From the NCBI GenBank assembly GCA_902798545.1, contig CADBWQ010000025.1:1-64000 (forward strand): 64,000 nt of DNA, written 5' to 3'. This stretch comes from Oscillospiraceae bacterium (GTDB lineage: Bacteria; Bacillota; Clostridia; Oscillospirales; Oscillospiraceae). A program made the position numbers and the translations under genes. This document shows, in pieces, positions 7,879 through 16,598 of this stretch; the stretch's first letter is position 1, and each line of letters opens with the position of its first letter. The notes below the pieces were generated by a model that saw nothing but the letters and a program-made list of their open reading frames with translations, was not told the DNA's origin and did no database searches.

Positions 7879-9150
7879 TCAGTGAAGATTGAGCAGCGCT
7901 GCGGCGGCGGCGCCGGGAAGCGTCGTATTCTCCTCCACAACAAGGTATTCGTCTCTCTGCAGAGTTTTTCTCAGATTCCGGTTGAGCAGCGCAAGCAGCT
8001 CCGGGCGATAAATGTGATTACGCTGTACAAGAGAGCCCTCCGCGTAAACTGCAGCTTTCCCGCTCTTCCCTGCGCCTGTAAGCTCCGCCATGGCGATGAG
8101 ATTGGCACACATCAGCGCCGCGGACCGCTTGAAATAGAACCCGGCAATCTCCGAAATGATCACGCCGTCCTCTTCCGTGGCATTCAGCTCATCCAGACGC
8201 TCTCCGCAGGCCCAGGCATCCGGAGCCACCGAATCAATGTGCGGAAGAGCCCGGACCTTCTCCGCACATGGTGCGCTGAGCAGCCCGTCTTCTGCCGCCT
8301 GGCACAGACTGCGGCGGCACAGTTCTCCCAGATAAACCCCTGCCGTCATTTTTTCAAACAGTTTCTGGCCGGGGTTGTGGCTGGAGAGATCCAGTTCCCT
8401 GTCAAAGCGGCCCTGGGGCAGACCATCGTACATGCCGCATTCGAGGTTCACGATCATGTCATAGGCGGAATCACCCAGCTTCGTGATCTGCTCCCCGGGA
8501 ACCGTGCAGCAGGTATTGGTGCCGGTGCCGCTCACCTGCCCGAAGCAGGTATCATATCCATCCATCAGATGCTTGGCCATACCGCCGAGCTGCACTGCCG
8601 CTGTGTCATTCAGTATGACACAGCGTTTTCCTGTATATCCTCTGCGCGCCAGCTCATCACAGAGACTCTTTCCGACAAGCTGACCCTCACAGCCGGTGAT
8701 GGTGACTTCCTTGTCGATGCAGTTGACTCTCCCGTCGATCTCCGGCGTAATATCCGCCGAGTAAGAAAAACAGAAGCCGATCCGATCCGTCAACGGCATC
8801 AGGTCTTCGATGGAGTCCGCCACAAAGAAGATAAACTCCTCCCATGTTGCGGGCTTCCCGATCCCGGGCATGCCTGCTTTTTTTACACGCTCTTCCACGC
8901 AGCGGCCGTTTTCAAAGTGCGCCAGAGCGCTCCGAAAATTGGTACCGCCGGCGTCGATCACCGCGACATACTCGTTTTCTGGTATGTTTCCCGTGGTCTT
9001 CAGATAAGTCGGGATCATCGGGTAGGAGCTTTTCTCTCCTCTCAGACCCTTCTGCATCTCAAGACACATTGCTTCCGCACATTTCAGGATATCGAAATCC
9101 GGATCCAGCATTCCGTATTGGATCAGGAATTCCCTGACACGTTCTGTCAT
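7879..9150 (-). CDS. Hexokinase, eukaryotic-type (hexokinase family I/II fold)
   Basis: A 423-aa cytosolic sugar kinase of the eukaryote-like hexokinase family rather than the bacterial Glk or ROK families. Visible are the phosphate-1 loop IDAGGTNFRSAL (about 65-76), the sugar-binding region with GFCFSYSADI (hexokinase I has FSFP at this point) and CVILNDTAAVQL, phosphate-2 GQVSGTGTNTC, a MIVNLECGMYDGLP block like the hexokinase NIEWGAF segment, and C-terminal AVYAEGSL. By family it phosphorylates a hexose with ATP; which hexose is not evident. Its start overlaps the band-7 gene stop by ATGA, so it is coupled to a membrane-protease-type operon, an odd partner. Confidence 0.82.
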   Translation of the reverse strand: MTERVREFLIQYGMLDPDFDILKCAEAMCLEMQKGLRGEKSSYPMIPTYLKTTGNIPENEYVAVIDAGGTNFRSALAHFENGRCVEERVKKAGMPGIGKPATWEEFIFFVADSIEDLMPLTDRIGFCFSYSADITPEIDGRVNCIDKEVTITGCEGQLVGKSLCDELARRGYTGKRCVILNDTAAVQLGGMAKHLMDGYDTCFGQVSGTGTNTCCTVPGEQITKLGDSAYDMIVNLECGMYDGLPQGRFDRELDLSSHNPGQKLFEKMTAGVYLGELCRRSLCQAAEDGLLSAPCAEKVRALPHIDSVAPDAWACGERLDELNATEEDGVIISEIAGFYFKRSAALMCANLIAMAELTGAGKSGKAAVYAEGSLVQRNHIYRPELLALLNRNLRKTLQRDEYLVVEENTTLPGAAAAALLNLH

Positions 9151-10046
9151 TTCTCTTCTTTTTCCTCTTTCACACTTTCGATGACGCCGGTCGCAAGTCC
9201 GGCAAGCCCCTGGATTTCACTCGGGATGATGATTTTGGTCGCTTTCCCGTTGGCCGCATTGGAGAAGGCCTCCAGGGCCTTGATCCGCAGCACTGCGTCA
9301 GAGGGTGCGGCTTCGTTGATGAGGCGGATTCCTTCGGCGGTGGCAGTCTGAACCTTGAGGATTGCCTCCGCCTGGCCTTCGGCTTCCAGAATCTGCTGCT
9401 GCTTCTTTGCATCGGCACGGAGAATGGCGGATTCCTTTTCACCTTCGGCTTCCAGGATTGCGGCACGCTTCTCACCTTCTGCCTTGAGGATTGCTTCACG
9501 GCGTTCGCGTTCGGCCTTCATCTGCTTCTCCATGGCGTTCTGGATTTCCTTCGGAGGAAGAATATTCTTCAGTTCCACACGATTGACCTTGATTCCCCAG
9601 GGGTCTGTCGCTTCATCCAGGATGGAGCGCATCTGGGTATTGATGATATCACGGCTTGTAAGGCACTGGTCGAGTTCGAGGTCACCGATGATGTTACGCA
9701 GCGTCGTCGCCGCCAGATTCTCGATCGCAACCATCGGCTGCTCAATGCCGTAGGTATAGAGCTTCGGATCCGTAATCTGGAAATAGACGACCGTGTCGAT
9801 CTGCATGGTGACGTTATCTTTCGTAATAACCGGCTGGGGCGGGAAATCCGCCACCTGCTCCTTCAGGGTTACAATCTTGGCAACACGTTCGATGAACGGC
9901 ACCTTGAAATGGATGCCCACATTCCACGTCGTCTTGTATGCTCCCAGGCGCTCAACGACATACGCTTTTGCCTGCTGAACAATCCGGATATTCCGGACCA
10001 GAATCACAACCAGCAGAAGAATCAGTACCAGAAGAACAATTCCCAT
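9147..10046 (-). CDS. SPFH/band-7 domain protein (stomatin/QmcA type)
   Basis: A 299-aa protein with one N-terminal membrane helix (MGIVLLVLILLLVVILVRN), a band-7 domain (QAKAYVVERLGAYKTTWNVGIHFKVPFIERVA through VNRVELKNILPP) and a long Ala/Glu-rich helix (about 180-235: repeats of ILKAEGEKRAAILEAEGEK) that assembles SPFH oligomers. It ends in a short hydrophobic region and a charged tail. Family members scaffold membrane microdomains or control proteases. The upstream NfeD-like gene is the classical partner of such proteins. Ribosome-binding site GGAGGT lies just before the start. Confidence 0.92.
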   Translation of the reverse strand: MGIVLLVLILLLVVILVRNIRIVQQAKAYVVERLGAYKTTWNVGIHFKVPFIERVAKIVTLKEQVADFPPQPVITKDNVTMQIDTVVYFQITDPKLYTYGIEQPMVAIENLAATTLRNIIGDLELDQCLTSRDIINTQMRSILDEATDPWGIKVNRVELKNILPPKEIQNAMEKQMKAERERREAILKAEGEKRAAILEAEGEKESAILRADAKKQQQILEAEGQAEAILKVQTATAEGIRLINEAAPSDAVLRIKALEAFSNAANGKATKIIIPSEIQGLAGLATGVIESVKEEKEEK

Positions 10047-10138
10047 TCTAAATACCTCCTAATATAATCTTGTAAAAATCGTTCCATTCATTATCTGCAA
10101 AGTACTCAATGTCAGAGCAAAGCCCCGATACTGTCGGC

Positions 10139-10600
10139 CTACACTGCCGTTTCGCCCTGTCGGGAAACGATCAGCTTCACCCCCTCGATACGAAGGACGC
10201 GTACCGTCTCTCCAACCTCGGCCCTGTCATTCTCATCTGCCATGCGTGCTGTCCAGGTCTTTCCGTCCAGCAGCACAGCGCCTCTGGCGTGGAGATTGTC
10301 GATCTGCTCGGTAACAACAGCATCCCTTCCGATTCCCATATCGGCATTTGTCGGCGTGATACGGCTGTTCACATATTTTTTCACCAGCGGCCGGGTCAAA
10401 ATCAGCGCCAGGACGGAGACCACAACAAACCAGACCAGCTGCAGCCAGATTGGCGCATGGAACAGTGCCGAAATCAGAGCGGCCAGTGCCCCGAGCGCAA
10501 ACCAGATAGAAATCAGCCCCGGAACAACGGCTTCTATCACCAGCAGCACAACCATGGCGACCAGCCAGAAGATTGTCTGCGCCATTCCGCTTATGACCAT
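10139..10600 (-). CDS. NfeD-like membrane protein
   Basis: A 153-aa short NfeD. Three to four membrane helices (IFWLVAMVVLLVIEAVVPGL; WFALGALAALISALF; LVWFVVVSVLALILTRPLV) are followed by a C-terminal OB-fold-like domain (IGRDAVVTEQIDNLHARGAVLLDGKTWTARMADENDRAEVGETVRVLRIEGVKL, cited as a region only). It lacks the serine-protease domain of long NfeD. NfeD OB domains bind stomatin-like partners, and a band-7 gene follows 92 bp downstream. The start at 10600 is chosen because GGAGG sits 7 nt before it; the frame is open further upstream. Confidence 0.88.
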   Translation of the reverse strand: MVISGMAQTIFWLVAMVVLLVIEAVVPGLISIWFALGALAALISALFHAPIWLQLVWFVVVSVLALILTRPLVKKYVNSRITPTNADMGIGRDAVVTEQIDNLHARGAVLLDGKTWTARMADENDRAEVGETVRVLRIEGVKLIVSRQGETAV

Positions 10601-10687
10601 AAACATCCCTCCTTCGGGCTTGAAATACACAACAGGCTTTCCCTGTATTCTGCCTATAAAATACCATACCGGCATATGAAAAGCAAG

Positions 10688-10727
10688 CGATAAAAACTCC
10701 CACCGCATCTTTGACACGGTGGGAGTT
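10688..10727 (-). terminator. Rho-independent terminator of the LysM gene
   Basis: Perfect 11-bp stem AACTCCCACCG / CGGTGGGAGTT (10695-10705, 10717-10727). Read leftwards it is followed by TTTTTAT, so it ends the minus-strand LysM transcript. Confidence 0.85.
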
Positions 10728-10778
10728 CACTCCGTCCGCTGCTGCAGACAGAAATCATATCAAAAGCAGTCTGTATGA

Positions 10779-11903
10779 TTAATAGGACTTGAAGGTCACG
10801 CTGACCGTGACATCGTAAGCGGGCATCTTGAAGCTCATGCTGTTTACTGCGACAGCCTGCTCACCGCCGGTCTTCATCACTGTAACTGTATAGACTTTGT
10901 ATCCCGCTTCGGGAGAGGCAACGATTTTCACATTCGTACCGGCAGAAGCCCCTGCGATTTCATTTCCGTCAACCTGCAGTGTAAAGGTACCGTGTGCGGA
11001 CCCCTGCTTGCTGACCTTATAGGTCTGCACCGTCGCCGGAGCCGGCGTCGTTGTCGTTGTGGTGCCAGCGGTCGTGGTTGTGGTGGTCGTTGTCGTTGTT
11101 CCGGTGGGTGTCGAAGAGGTCACAACCGCGGTTGCGCCGGGAACCGGCAGATAGAAGTTCTGGCCGACCGAAATCCGGTTCAGATTCTCGGTGTTGTTCA
11201 GCGCCTTGAGCTGCGCCTGAACCTTTGCGAAATCAAGCCCGTAGTTGCTGCAGATTGCGCCAACCGTCTCACCGCCCTTGACCTTATGGGCAACAATGGC
11301 GGTAAAGCTGCTGCCGGCAGGAGCAGTCAGACTCGGAATCACAACCGTATGTCCGGCAGGGATATGATAGTAATTCGTAATACCGGAGAGCTTCTTGATT
11401 CTGTCCGCATTGGAATCAAAATCCACACCGAGCGCCGCGCAGACGGAACCGACTGTCTCACCGGGCTGGAGCTTATGATTGATCAGATAGCTTACAATCA
11501 CGTCACCGCCTGCAGTCGTCGCAACGGCAGCCGGGAATGTTGTGAGCGTCGTCGTCGCAGTCGCAGCCGCGCCGGTGGTCGCCGTCGGAACCCCAGCGGA
11601 TCCGGCCAGACTGTTCTTCAGATTGAGTGCACGCGTCGGGTCGGTAAGCGTATTAAACGTGGGCAGATACAGAACCTTCCCGACTTTAATATTATTATAG
11701 TTTCCAATGTTGTTGACAGACGTAATCCACGCCTGATTGGTATAAAAATCAACACCCAGATTCTGGCACACCTTCAGGACAGTGTCCCCGCCCTTGATGG
11801 TGTATGATACATAGCCGTCATCTGCATAGGCAAATCCGCCCAGGCAGCCGACCAGCATTGCCAGAATGCAAACGCTGAGCAAAGTACGCTTCAAGTTCTT
11901 CAT
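10779..11903 (-). CDS. Secreted protein with three LysM domains and a C-terminal beta-repeat domain
   Basis: A 374-aa exported protein. The signal sequence (MKNLKRTLLSVCILAMLVGC) could be cleaved by signal peptidase I after AYA, or lipidated at the Cys of LVGC. Three LysM modules follow (YTIKGGDTVLKVCQNLGV; HKLQPGETVGSVCAALGV; HKVKGGETVGAICSNYGL), each with an N-G/P-I-VG..-YLP core, which bind N-acetylglucosamine in peptidoglycan. A threonine-rich linker of about 30 residues leads to a C-terminal domain resembling divergent InlB B-repeats (VKIVASPEAGYKVYTVTV ... FKMPAYDVTVSVTF). Start at 11903 because GGAGGAAAAAAAC precedes the ATG. Likely a wall-bound surface protein; no catalytic domain is seen. 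Confidence 0.88.
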   Translation of the reverse strand: MKNLKRTLLSVCILAMLVGCLGGFAYADDGYVSYTIKGGDTVLKVCQNLGVDFYTNQAWITSVNNIGNYNNIKVGKVLYLPTFNTLTDPTRALNLKNSLAGSAGVPTATTGAAATATTTLTTFPAAVATTAGGDVIVSYLINHKLQPGETVGSVCAALGVDFDSNADRIKKLSGITNYYHIPAGHTVVIPSLTAPAGSSFTAIVAHKVKGGETVGAICSNYGLDFAKVQAQLKALNNTENLNRISVGQNFYLPVPGATAVVTSSTPTGTTTTTTTTTTAGTTTTTTPAPATVQTYKVSKQGSAHGTFTLQVDGNEIAGASAGTNVKIVASPEAGYKVYTVTVMKTGGEQAVAVNSMSFKMPAYDVTVSVTFKSY

Positions 11904-12288
11904 GTTTTTTTCCTCCAGGAATCGATAATGCACAATAAGCCCTCTTGAGTGGTTACAATTCTATTACAATTAGGAACAAAATGCAATAGCCAATTTCAAA
12001 ATTAAGAAAAAATTTTATTATGGTTTTTAGAAAACCCCTTCACCGCACAGATTGAATCCCGCAGTTTGGCAATTACGTGCCTCTTCTTGCTCTTATTATA
12101 ACACGATTCCATGCAGGAAAAAAACTAAGAATTCTGAAGAATCATATTCCGCTTTCCCTCCGGGATCACGCAGAAGCCGATTCCCTTCGATGCTTTTACC
12201 TGTCATCTGCCCATCGTTACAGTTCCGTAAGCACTCCTCCGACTAATACGTAACAGTCTATCTGCAATTCTCCTCAGTCAGTGAAAAA
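11904..12288. other. Intergenic region between LysM and cupin genes
   Basis: No convincing gene. The part next to the LysM start is AT-rich and holds TTACAATT twice (about 11953-11973), likely promoter material. The rest (about 12050-12288) contains only ORFs without start signals. Confidence 0.4.
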
Positions 12289-12633
12289 TCAGTAAAGAAT
12301 CAATGCAATGAATTCCAGCGGCTCGTCTCCGTCATTGACAAGCCCGTGCAGCTCTCCGTCATTGCATACTGCGGTATCACCGGGGAAGACTCTGACAGAA
12401 GTACCATTGTCATTATAGATTCCGCTGCCGCGAAGAAAATAGAAAATTTCGTTATCCCCGACGTGGGTATGCTCACCGATGGAGCGGCCGGGTGCGAGAA
12501 TCATGTGGTTGAAAAGCCGGCCTTTTCCGTACAGCTCCTCAACACTATTGAGAATTTTATGCATCTCCACCTCACCGTTGCCGTTTCGAATGCATTTAAA
12601 TTCTATGGACTGCTGATCTTTCGGTCTTAACAT
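12289..12633 (-). CDS. Cupin-domain protein
   Basis: A 114-aa single-domain cupin. Motif 1 is PGRSIGEHTHVGDNEIFYFL with the metal ligands H, H and E; motif 2 is PGDTAVCNDGELHGLVN with the remaining His. Such small cupins bind a metal and can be isomerases, epimerases or sensors; the substrate cannot be read from sequence. The start at 12633 is favoured because GAAAGGGGCGCAGG precedes it; an alternative ATG lies at 12681. It diverges from the secreted protein gene at 12822, with a 34-bp palindrome between them. Confidence 0.85.
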   Translation of the reverse strand: MLRPKDQQSIEFKCIRNGNGEVEMHKILNSVEELYGKGRLFNHMILAPGRSIGEHTHVGDNEIFYFLRGSGIYNDNGTSVRVFPGDTAVCNDGELHGLVNDGDEPLEFIALILY

Positions 12634-12755
12634 CCTGCGCCCCTTTCTCCGTAACAGAATACGGTATGAGATTTTCTTCACACAAAGCCAATATATCAGA
12701 CCCGGTTTGCAATGTCAACAACAGCAGTTGTTACACATAAGCAATTGCATTGGAA

Positions 12756-12789
12756 GGTTCGATATGATATCATAATATCATATTGAACC
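12756..12789. promoter_or_regulatory. 34-bp inverted repeat in a divergent intergenic region
   Basis: GGTTCGATATGATATCA followed by TAATATCATATTGAACC; the halves are complementary at 15 of 17 positions. No T-tract follows, and it lies 33 bp before the plus-strand ATG at 12822, so an operator or dyad promoter element is more likely than a terminator. Confidence 0.5.
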
Positions 12790-12821
12790 TGAGAAATCGG
12801 AAACCAAAAGGAGAGGAAAAC

Positions 12822-13874
12822 ATGAGAAATAATCTGCGGCGGCTCGTCTCGCTCTTCCTGATACTGGCCCTGGGTCTCTTCCCTGTGCAGTCAGGCGCCG
12901 AAGCAGAAGCTTCGGACTGGATGACGGCTTATGACAGGATTCTGGCCGGCTGGAAGGTTCAAACAGCCGAGGCCCCCGAAAACACCGACGTAAGTCCTGA
13001 GCTCAGTTATCTGATCTACGACATTGATAAGGATGCGATCCCCGAGCTGATTGTCAAAACCGGCACCTGTGAAGCTGACTACCACGGCGCGATCTATACC
13101 TTCCGGGACGGGCAGGTATTTCAGGTCGGTGAGGAGCTCAGTCTCGGGCATCGTTCGTTCTACAGCAATCCCGGAGACGACGGAATCATCATGATGTGGG
13201 CACAGATGGGCTACGCCTCCGTGGTACGCATCTCTCTTACCGGCGGGTACACGGAGGAGCTTCTGTATGAAGACAACCTGAACGACCGGCTGGAAGAGGA
13301 TCCGGATGCAGACTATATCTACCCGGGCGATGTGATTCCCGGCTCGGTCTATCTGACGATGTGTCCCGGAGACCTGACGCTGGCCATGACGCACTATGAG
13401 GAAATCATGAGATGCCTTGGCGGTGTGCTCCCTGCGGCCCCGGAGGAACGGTATCCGAACCAGGATGCGGCCTTTTTTGAAACCCTGATCAACGGCAACG
13501 GCGGAGTCTTTGCCGCAACTGCAGACGGCTTCACAAACAGCCCCGGCCGGATCGGGTTTCAGGAACTGCTCCGCCAGGACGTTGTTGTCAACTGGATGCA
13601 GGGCGATCTCAGCATTCTCTCCGTCACACCGGCTGATCTCAACGGGGACGGCAAACTGGAATGCTGCGTTGCTGCAAGCGACGGCAGCAGCGAGGTTCGC
13701 ATCATTCTCAGTGAGCAGGACGGCACCGTCTTCGCGTATCTGATCAGTTACGCGGAAGGCTATGCACCGGACGCGGAGGGGAACCTGATCTGCTCAAAGC
13801 CATACGGACAGTTCCGTTACCGTCTGATCTTTGACGGAGAGCAGGCCTTTTTGCTCAGTCTGCCGAAAACCTGA
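12822..13874 (+). CDS. Secreted protein of unknown function with calcium-loop-like motifs
   Basis: A 350-aa exported protein: signal peptide MRNNLRRLVSLFLILALGLF with probable cleavage after GAEA. The mature part contains two short Asp-rich loops, YDIDKDAIPELIV near residue 70 and DLNGDGKLECCVA near 275, resembling EF-hand or VCBS-type calcium loops. The rest is acidic beta-rich sequence without a family I recognise. The start at 12822 follows AAGGAGAGGAAAAC. It ends in a strong terminator, so it is monocistronic. Function unknown. Confidence 0.8.
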   Translation: MRNNLRRLVSLFLILALGLFPVQSGAEAEASDWMTAYDRILAGWKVQTAEAPENTDVSPELSYLIYDIDKDAIPELIVKTGTCEADYHGAIYTFRDGQVFQVGEELSLGHRSFYSNPGDDGIIMMWAQMGYASVVRISLTGGYTEELLYEDNLNDRLEEDPDADYIYPGDVIPGSVYLTMCPGDLTLAMTHYEEIMRCLGGVLPAAPEERYPNQDAAFFETLINGNGGVFAATADGFTNSPGRIGFQELLRQDVVVNWMQGDLSILSVTPADLNGDGKLECCVAASDGSSEVRIILSEQDGTVFAYLISYAEGYAPDAEGNLICSKPYGQFRYRLIFDGEQAFLLSLPKT

Positions 13875-13911
13875 GAAAGGAAACGAATCCTTACCGCAGG
13901 TCTTCCCTTTT

Positions 13912-13952
13912 CGAACCAAAGCCACCGATATTGGGCTTTGGTTCGGTTTTTT
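13912..13952 (+). terminator. Rho-independent terminator
   Basis: Perfect 12-bp stem CGAACCAAAGCC / GGCTTTGGTTCG (13912-13923, 13934-13945), then GTTTTTTAT. Confidence 0.9.
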
Positions 13953-14110
13953 ATACCCATTGCTTCCGTAACTTCTTTTCCGGCACCCGGTCACGGTGTC
14001 GCTGAGGTCCGGGTCATCCGGCATGACGAAAGCCCGGGGATGGTGCGGAAGTCTGTACGGACTGAGACCCCGCGCCTGCGTCCGGCTTCGTGGGCGGTGT
14101 TTCCAGGCTG

Positions 14111-14140
14111 AAAAAATCACCCTGCGGTCAGGCAGGGTGA
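14111..14140 (-). terminator. Rho-independent terminator of the metG operon
   Basis: Stem TCACCCTGC / GCAGGGTGA (14117-14125, 14132-14140), followed leftwards by TTTTTT, just past the stop of the small membrane protein downstream of metG. Confidence 0.85.
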
Positions 14141-14147
14141 AATAAGA

Positions 14148-14618
14148 TCAATGATAGTCGTCCGGGATATCGATTTTCATGTACCTCTCCTTCAGGACGC
14201 GGTACTCGCTGCGGTCGATCAGGCCGGTGCGCAGGTATCCGTCGATCTGCTCGAGGTACTTCTGGCGGCCGGTGAGGTGGGCACAGTGGATGGCCTCCTC
14301 TGCCTCGTCCGGATGCTTCAGGGCCGCGCCGCGGACCTTCACCTCCGGTGCCGGGATGCTCGACTTATTCCGCTTCGCTGCGGGCTTTGAGAAGTCGCGG
14401 ATCATCTGGAAGAAGGAGATCACGGTGGCGACGGCGAGGATCGCCATCACCGCGGTCATGATCAAGGCCGGGCGATTGTAGTTCCACAGCATCTCCAGCC
14501 GGCGCGGCGTGAGGGGCATGCGCAGGATGTACTCCAGACGGTCTTCCCAGGCCCCATGCAGCCCACCGAGAAGGATCAGCAGGACAAAGAAACGAACCGC
14601 ACTTTTCGTCTGTTTCAT
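14148..14618 (-). CDS. Small membrane protein of unknown function
   Basis: A 156-aa protein with an N-terminal hydrophobic stretch (AVRFFVLLILLGGLHGAW), a second clear membrane helix (ALIMTAVMAILAVATVISFF) and a basic cytoplasmic tail. The tail ends in a short helical hairpin (YLEQIDGYLRTGLIDRSEYRVLKERYMKI, cited as region) that resembles the SHOCT-type oligomerisation motif. It begins 1 bp after the metG stop and is last in that operon before the terminator. No defined family; function unknown. Confidence 0.75.
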   Translation of the reverse strand: MKQTKSAVRFFVLLILLGGLHGAWEDRLEYILRMPLTPRRLEMLWNYNRPALIMTAVMAILAVATVISFFQMIRDFSKPAAKRNKSSIPAPEVKVRGAALKHPDEAEEAIHCAHLTGRQKYLEQIDGYLRTGLIDRSEYRVLKERYMKIDIPDDYH

Positions 14619-14619
14619 A

Positions 14620-16557
14620 TCAGCAGAGCTGGGCGCCGACGGGGACGTCGTCGCCGACGATCATGAGGTGCAGGACCTCGTTGCCTTTCTCGTCTTCCTT
14701 GACTGCGGAGAGGAGCATGCCGTTACTCTCCAGGCCCATCATCTTCCGCGGCGGGAGGTTCAGGATCGCAACAACCTTCTTCCCCACCAGCTGCTCCGGC
14801 TCGTAGAACTTATGGATGCCGGAGAGGATCTGGCGCTCGGTACCGCTGCCGTCGTCCAGGGTGAACTTCAGAAGCTTCTCGGACTTCTTCACGGCCTCGC
14901 AGGTGAGGATCTTTACAACGCGCATGTCGCACTTTGCAAACTCGTCGATCGTCACGTCCGGGAGCACGGGTTTGGCAGGAGGCGTTGCGGGCTTGTGCAT
15001 GGCCTCCAGCTCAGCCAGCATCTTTTCAGTGTCGATGCGCGGGAAGAGCGTTTCCCCTTTGCGCACGGTTATCTCGTGTCCGCGCACAGCGGATAGGCTC
15101 TCCCAGGTACGCTCCGCTTCCGTCGCCCCGATCTGATCAAAAGCTCTGGCGCAGGTGTCGGGGATGAACGGAGTCAGGAGGATCAGGGAGACCCGGATGG
15201 CTTCGAGGAGGTTTGCCATGACGGCGGCGAGACGGGGCCTCTTCTCCTCGTCCTTTGCGAGGATCCATGGCGTGGTCTCATCAATATACTTATTGGCGCG
15301 GCCAATGAGACGGAAGACCTCCTCAAGGCCGAGGTGGAGCTGGAAGGCGTCCATCTGTTTCGCGTAACGGGCAGGGGTCTCCTTCACGAGGTTCAGGAGC
15401 TCGTCGTCTTGGGCATCAGCTTCCCGCTCCGCCGGGAGGGTACCGCCAAAGTACTTCTCGACCATGGCGGTGGTGCGAGAGACCAGGTTGCCGAAAGCAT
15501 TGGCGAGGTCGGAGTTGATGGTGCTGATGAGCAGCTCATTGGAGAAGTTTCCGTCCGAGCCGAAGGGGAAGGTACGCAGCAGGAAGAAACGCAGGGCGTC
15601 CACACCGAACTTCTCCGCCAGGAGGTACGGATCAACGACGTTGCCCTTGGACTTGGACATCTTGCCTCCGTCGATGACGAGCCAGCCATGGCCGTAGACC
15701 TTTTTCGGGACGGGTTCGCCCACGCTCATAAGCATGGCGGGCCAGATGATTGAGTGGAAGCGGACGATCTCCTTGCCGACGATGTTCACCGGAGGCCAGA
15801 ACCGGTCGAAGTCGTGGTATTTGTCGTTCATGTAGCCCAGTGCGGTGGCGTAATTGAAGAGAGCGTCAACCCACACGTAAACTACGTGACCCGGGTCGAA
15901 GTCCACCGGGACGCCCCATGTGAAGCTGGTACGGGAGACGCAGAGGTCCTCGAGGCCCGGCTTGATGAAGTTGTTGATCATCTCGTTGACGCGGGAGGCG
16001 GGCTCCAGGAAGGTGCCGGACTCCAGGAGGTCCTGGACAGGCTTGGCGTACTTGGAGAGGCGGAAGAAGTATGCCTCCTCCTCGGCGTCATGGACGGGGC
16101 GGCCGCAGTCGGGGCAGCAGCCGTTGACCAGCTGGCTCTCGGTCCAGAAGCTTTCGCAGGGGGTGCAGTACTTGCCTTTATAGGCGCCCTTGTAGATATC
16201 CCCGTTGTCGTACATTTTGCGGAAAATCCGCTGGATGGCGGCGACGTGGTAATCATAGGTGGTGCGGATAAACCGGTCGTTGGAGATGTTCATGAGCTTC
16301 CAGAGATCCAGGATGCCGCCGGGGCCCTCGACGATCCGGTCAACGAAGGCCTGTGGCGTGACGCCCGCTTCCTTCGCCTTTTCTTCGATTTTCTGGCCGT
16401 GCTCGTCCGTGCCGGTGAGGAACATGACGTCATAGCCGCGCAGGCGCTTGTAGCGCGCGATGGCGTCGGTGGCGACGGTGCAGTAGGTGTGGCCGATGTG
16501 GAGCTTGTCCGAGGGGTAGTAGATCGGCGTGGTGATGAAGAAGGTTTCTTTGGACAT
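14620..16557 (-). CDS. metG: Methionyl-tRNA synthetase
   Basis: A 645-aa class I synthetase that charges tRNA-Met. The HIGH motif is in YPSDKLHIGHTY (14-25), a zinc knuckle in CTPCESFW...CCPDC, and KMSKS in GGKMSKSKGNVVDPYLL. The anticodon-binding helical domain follows. A C-terminal EMAP/Trbp111-type tRNA-binding domain (about 540-645: FAKCDMRVVKILTCEAVKKS, then MMGLESNGMLLSA) is the appended form usual in Firmicutes. Length is as expected. Followed at 1-bp spacing by a small membrane protein. Confidence 0.97.
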   Translation of the reverse strand: MSKETFFITTPIYYPSDKLHIGHTYCTVATDAIARYKRLRGYDVMFLTGTDEHGQKIEEKAKEAGVTPQAFVDRIVEGPGGILDLWKLMNISNDRFIRTTYDYHVAAIQRIFRKMYDNGDIYKGAYKGKYCTPCESFWTESQLVNGCCPDCGRPVHDAEEEAYFFRLSKYAKPVQDLLESGTFLEPASRVNEMINNFIKPGLEDLCVSRTSFTWGVPVDFDPGHVVYVWVDALFNYATALGYMNDKYHDFDRFWPPVNIVGKEIVRFHSIIWPAMLMSVGEPVPKKVYGHGWLVIDGGKMSKSKGNVVDPYLLAEKFGVDALRFFLLRTFPFGSDGNFSNELLISTINSDLANAFGNLVSRTTAMVEKYFGGTLPAEREADAQDDELLNLVKETPARYAKQMDAFQLHLGLEEVFRLIGRANKYIDETTPWILAKDEEKRPRLAAVMANLLEAIRVSLILLTPFIPDTCARAFDQIGATEAERTWESLSAVRGHEITVRKGETLFPRIDTEKMLAELEAMHKPATPPAKPVLPDVTIDEFAKCDMRVVKILTCEAVKKSEKLLKFTLDDGSGTERQILSGIHKFYEPEQLVGKKVVAILNLPPRKMMGLESNGMLLSAVKEDEKGNEVLHLMIVGDDVPVGAQLC

Positions 16558-16598
16558 TTATGTTTTCTCCTTTCGGGGGAAGATACGCGTGGGTCTGC

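Noticed and set aside
7882-9351. 489-aa plus-strand ORF opposite the hexokinase
   Set aside because: Antisense shadow spanning two real genes, low-complexity composition, no start signals.
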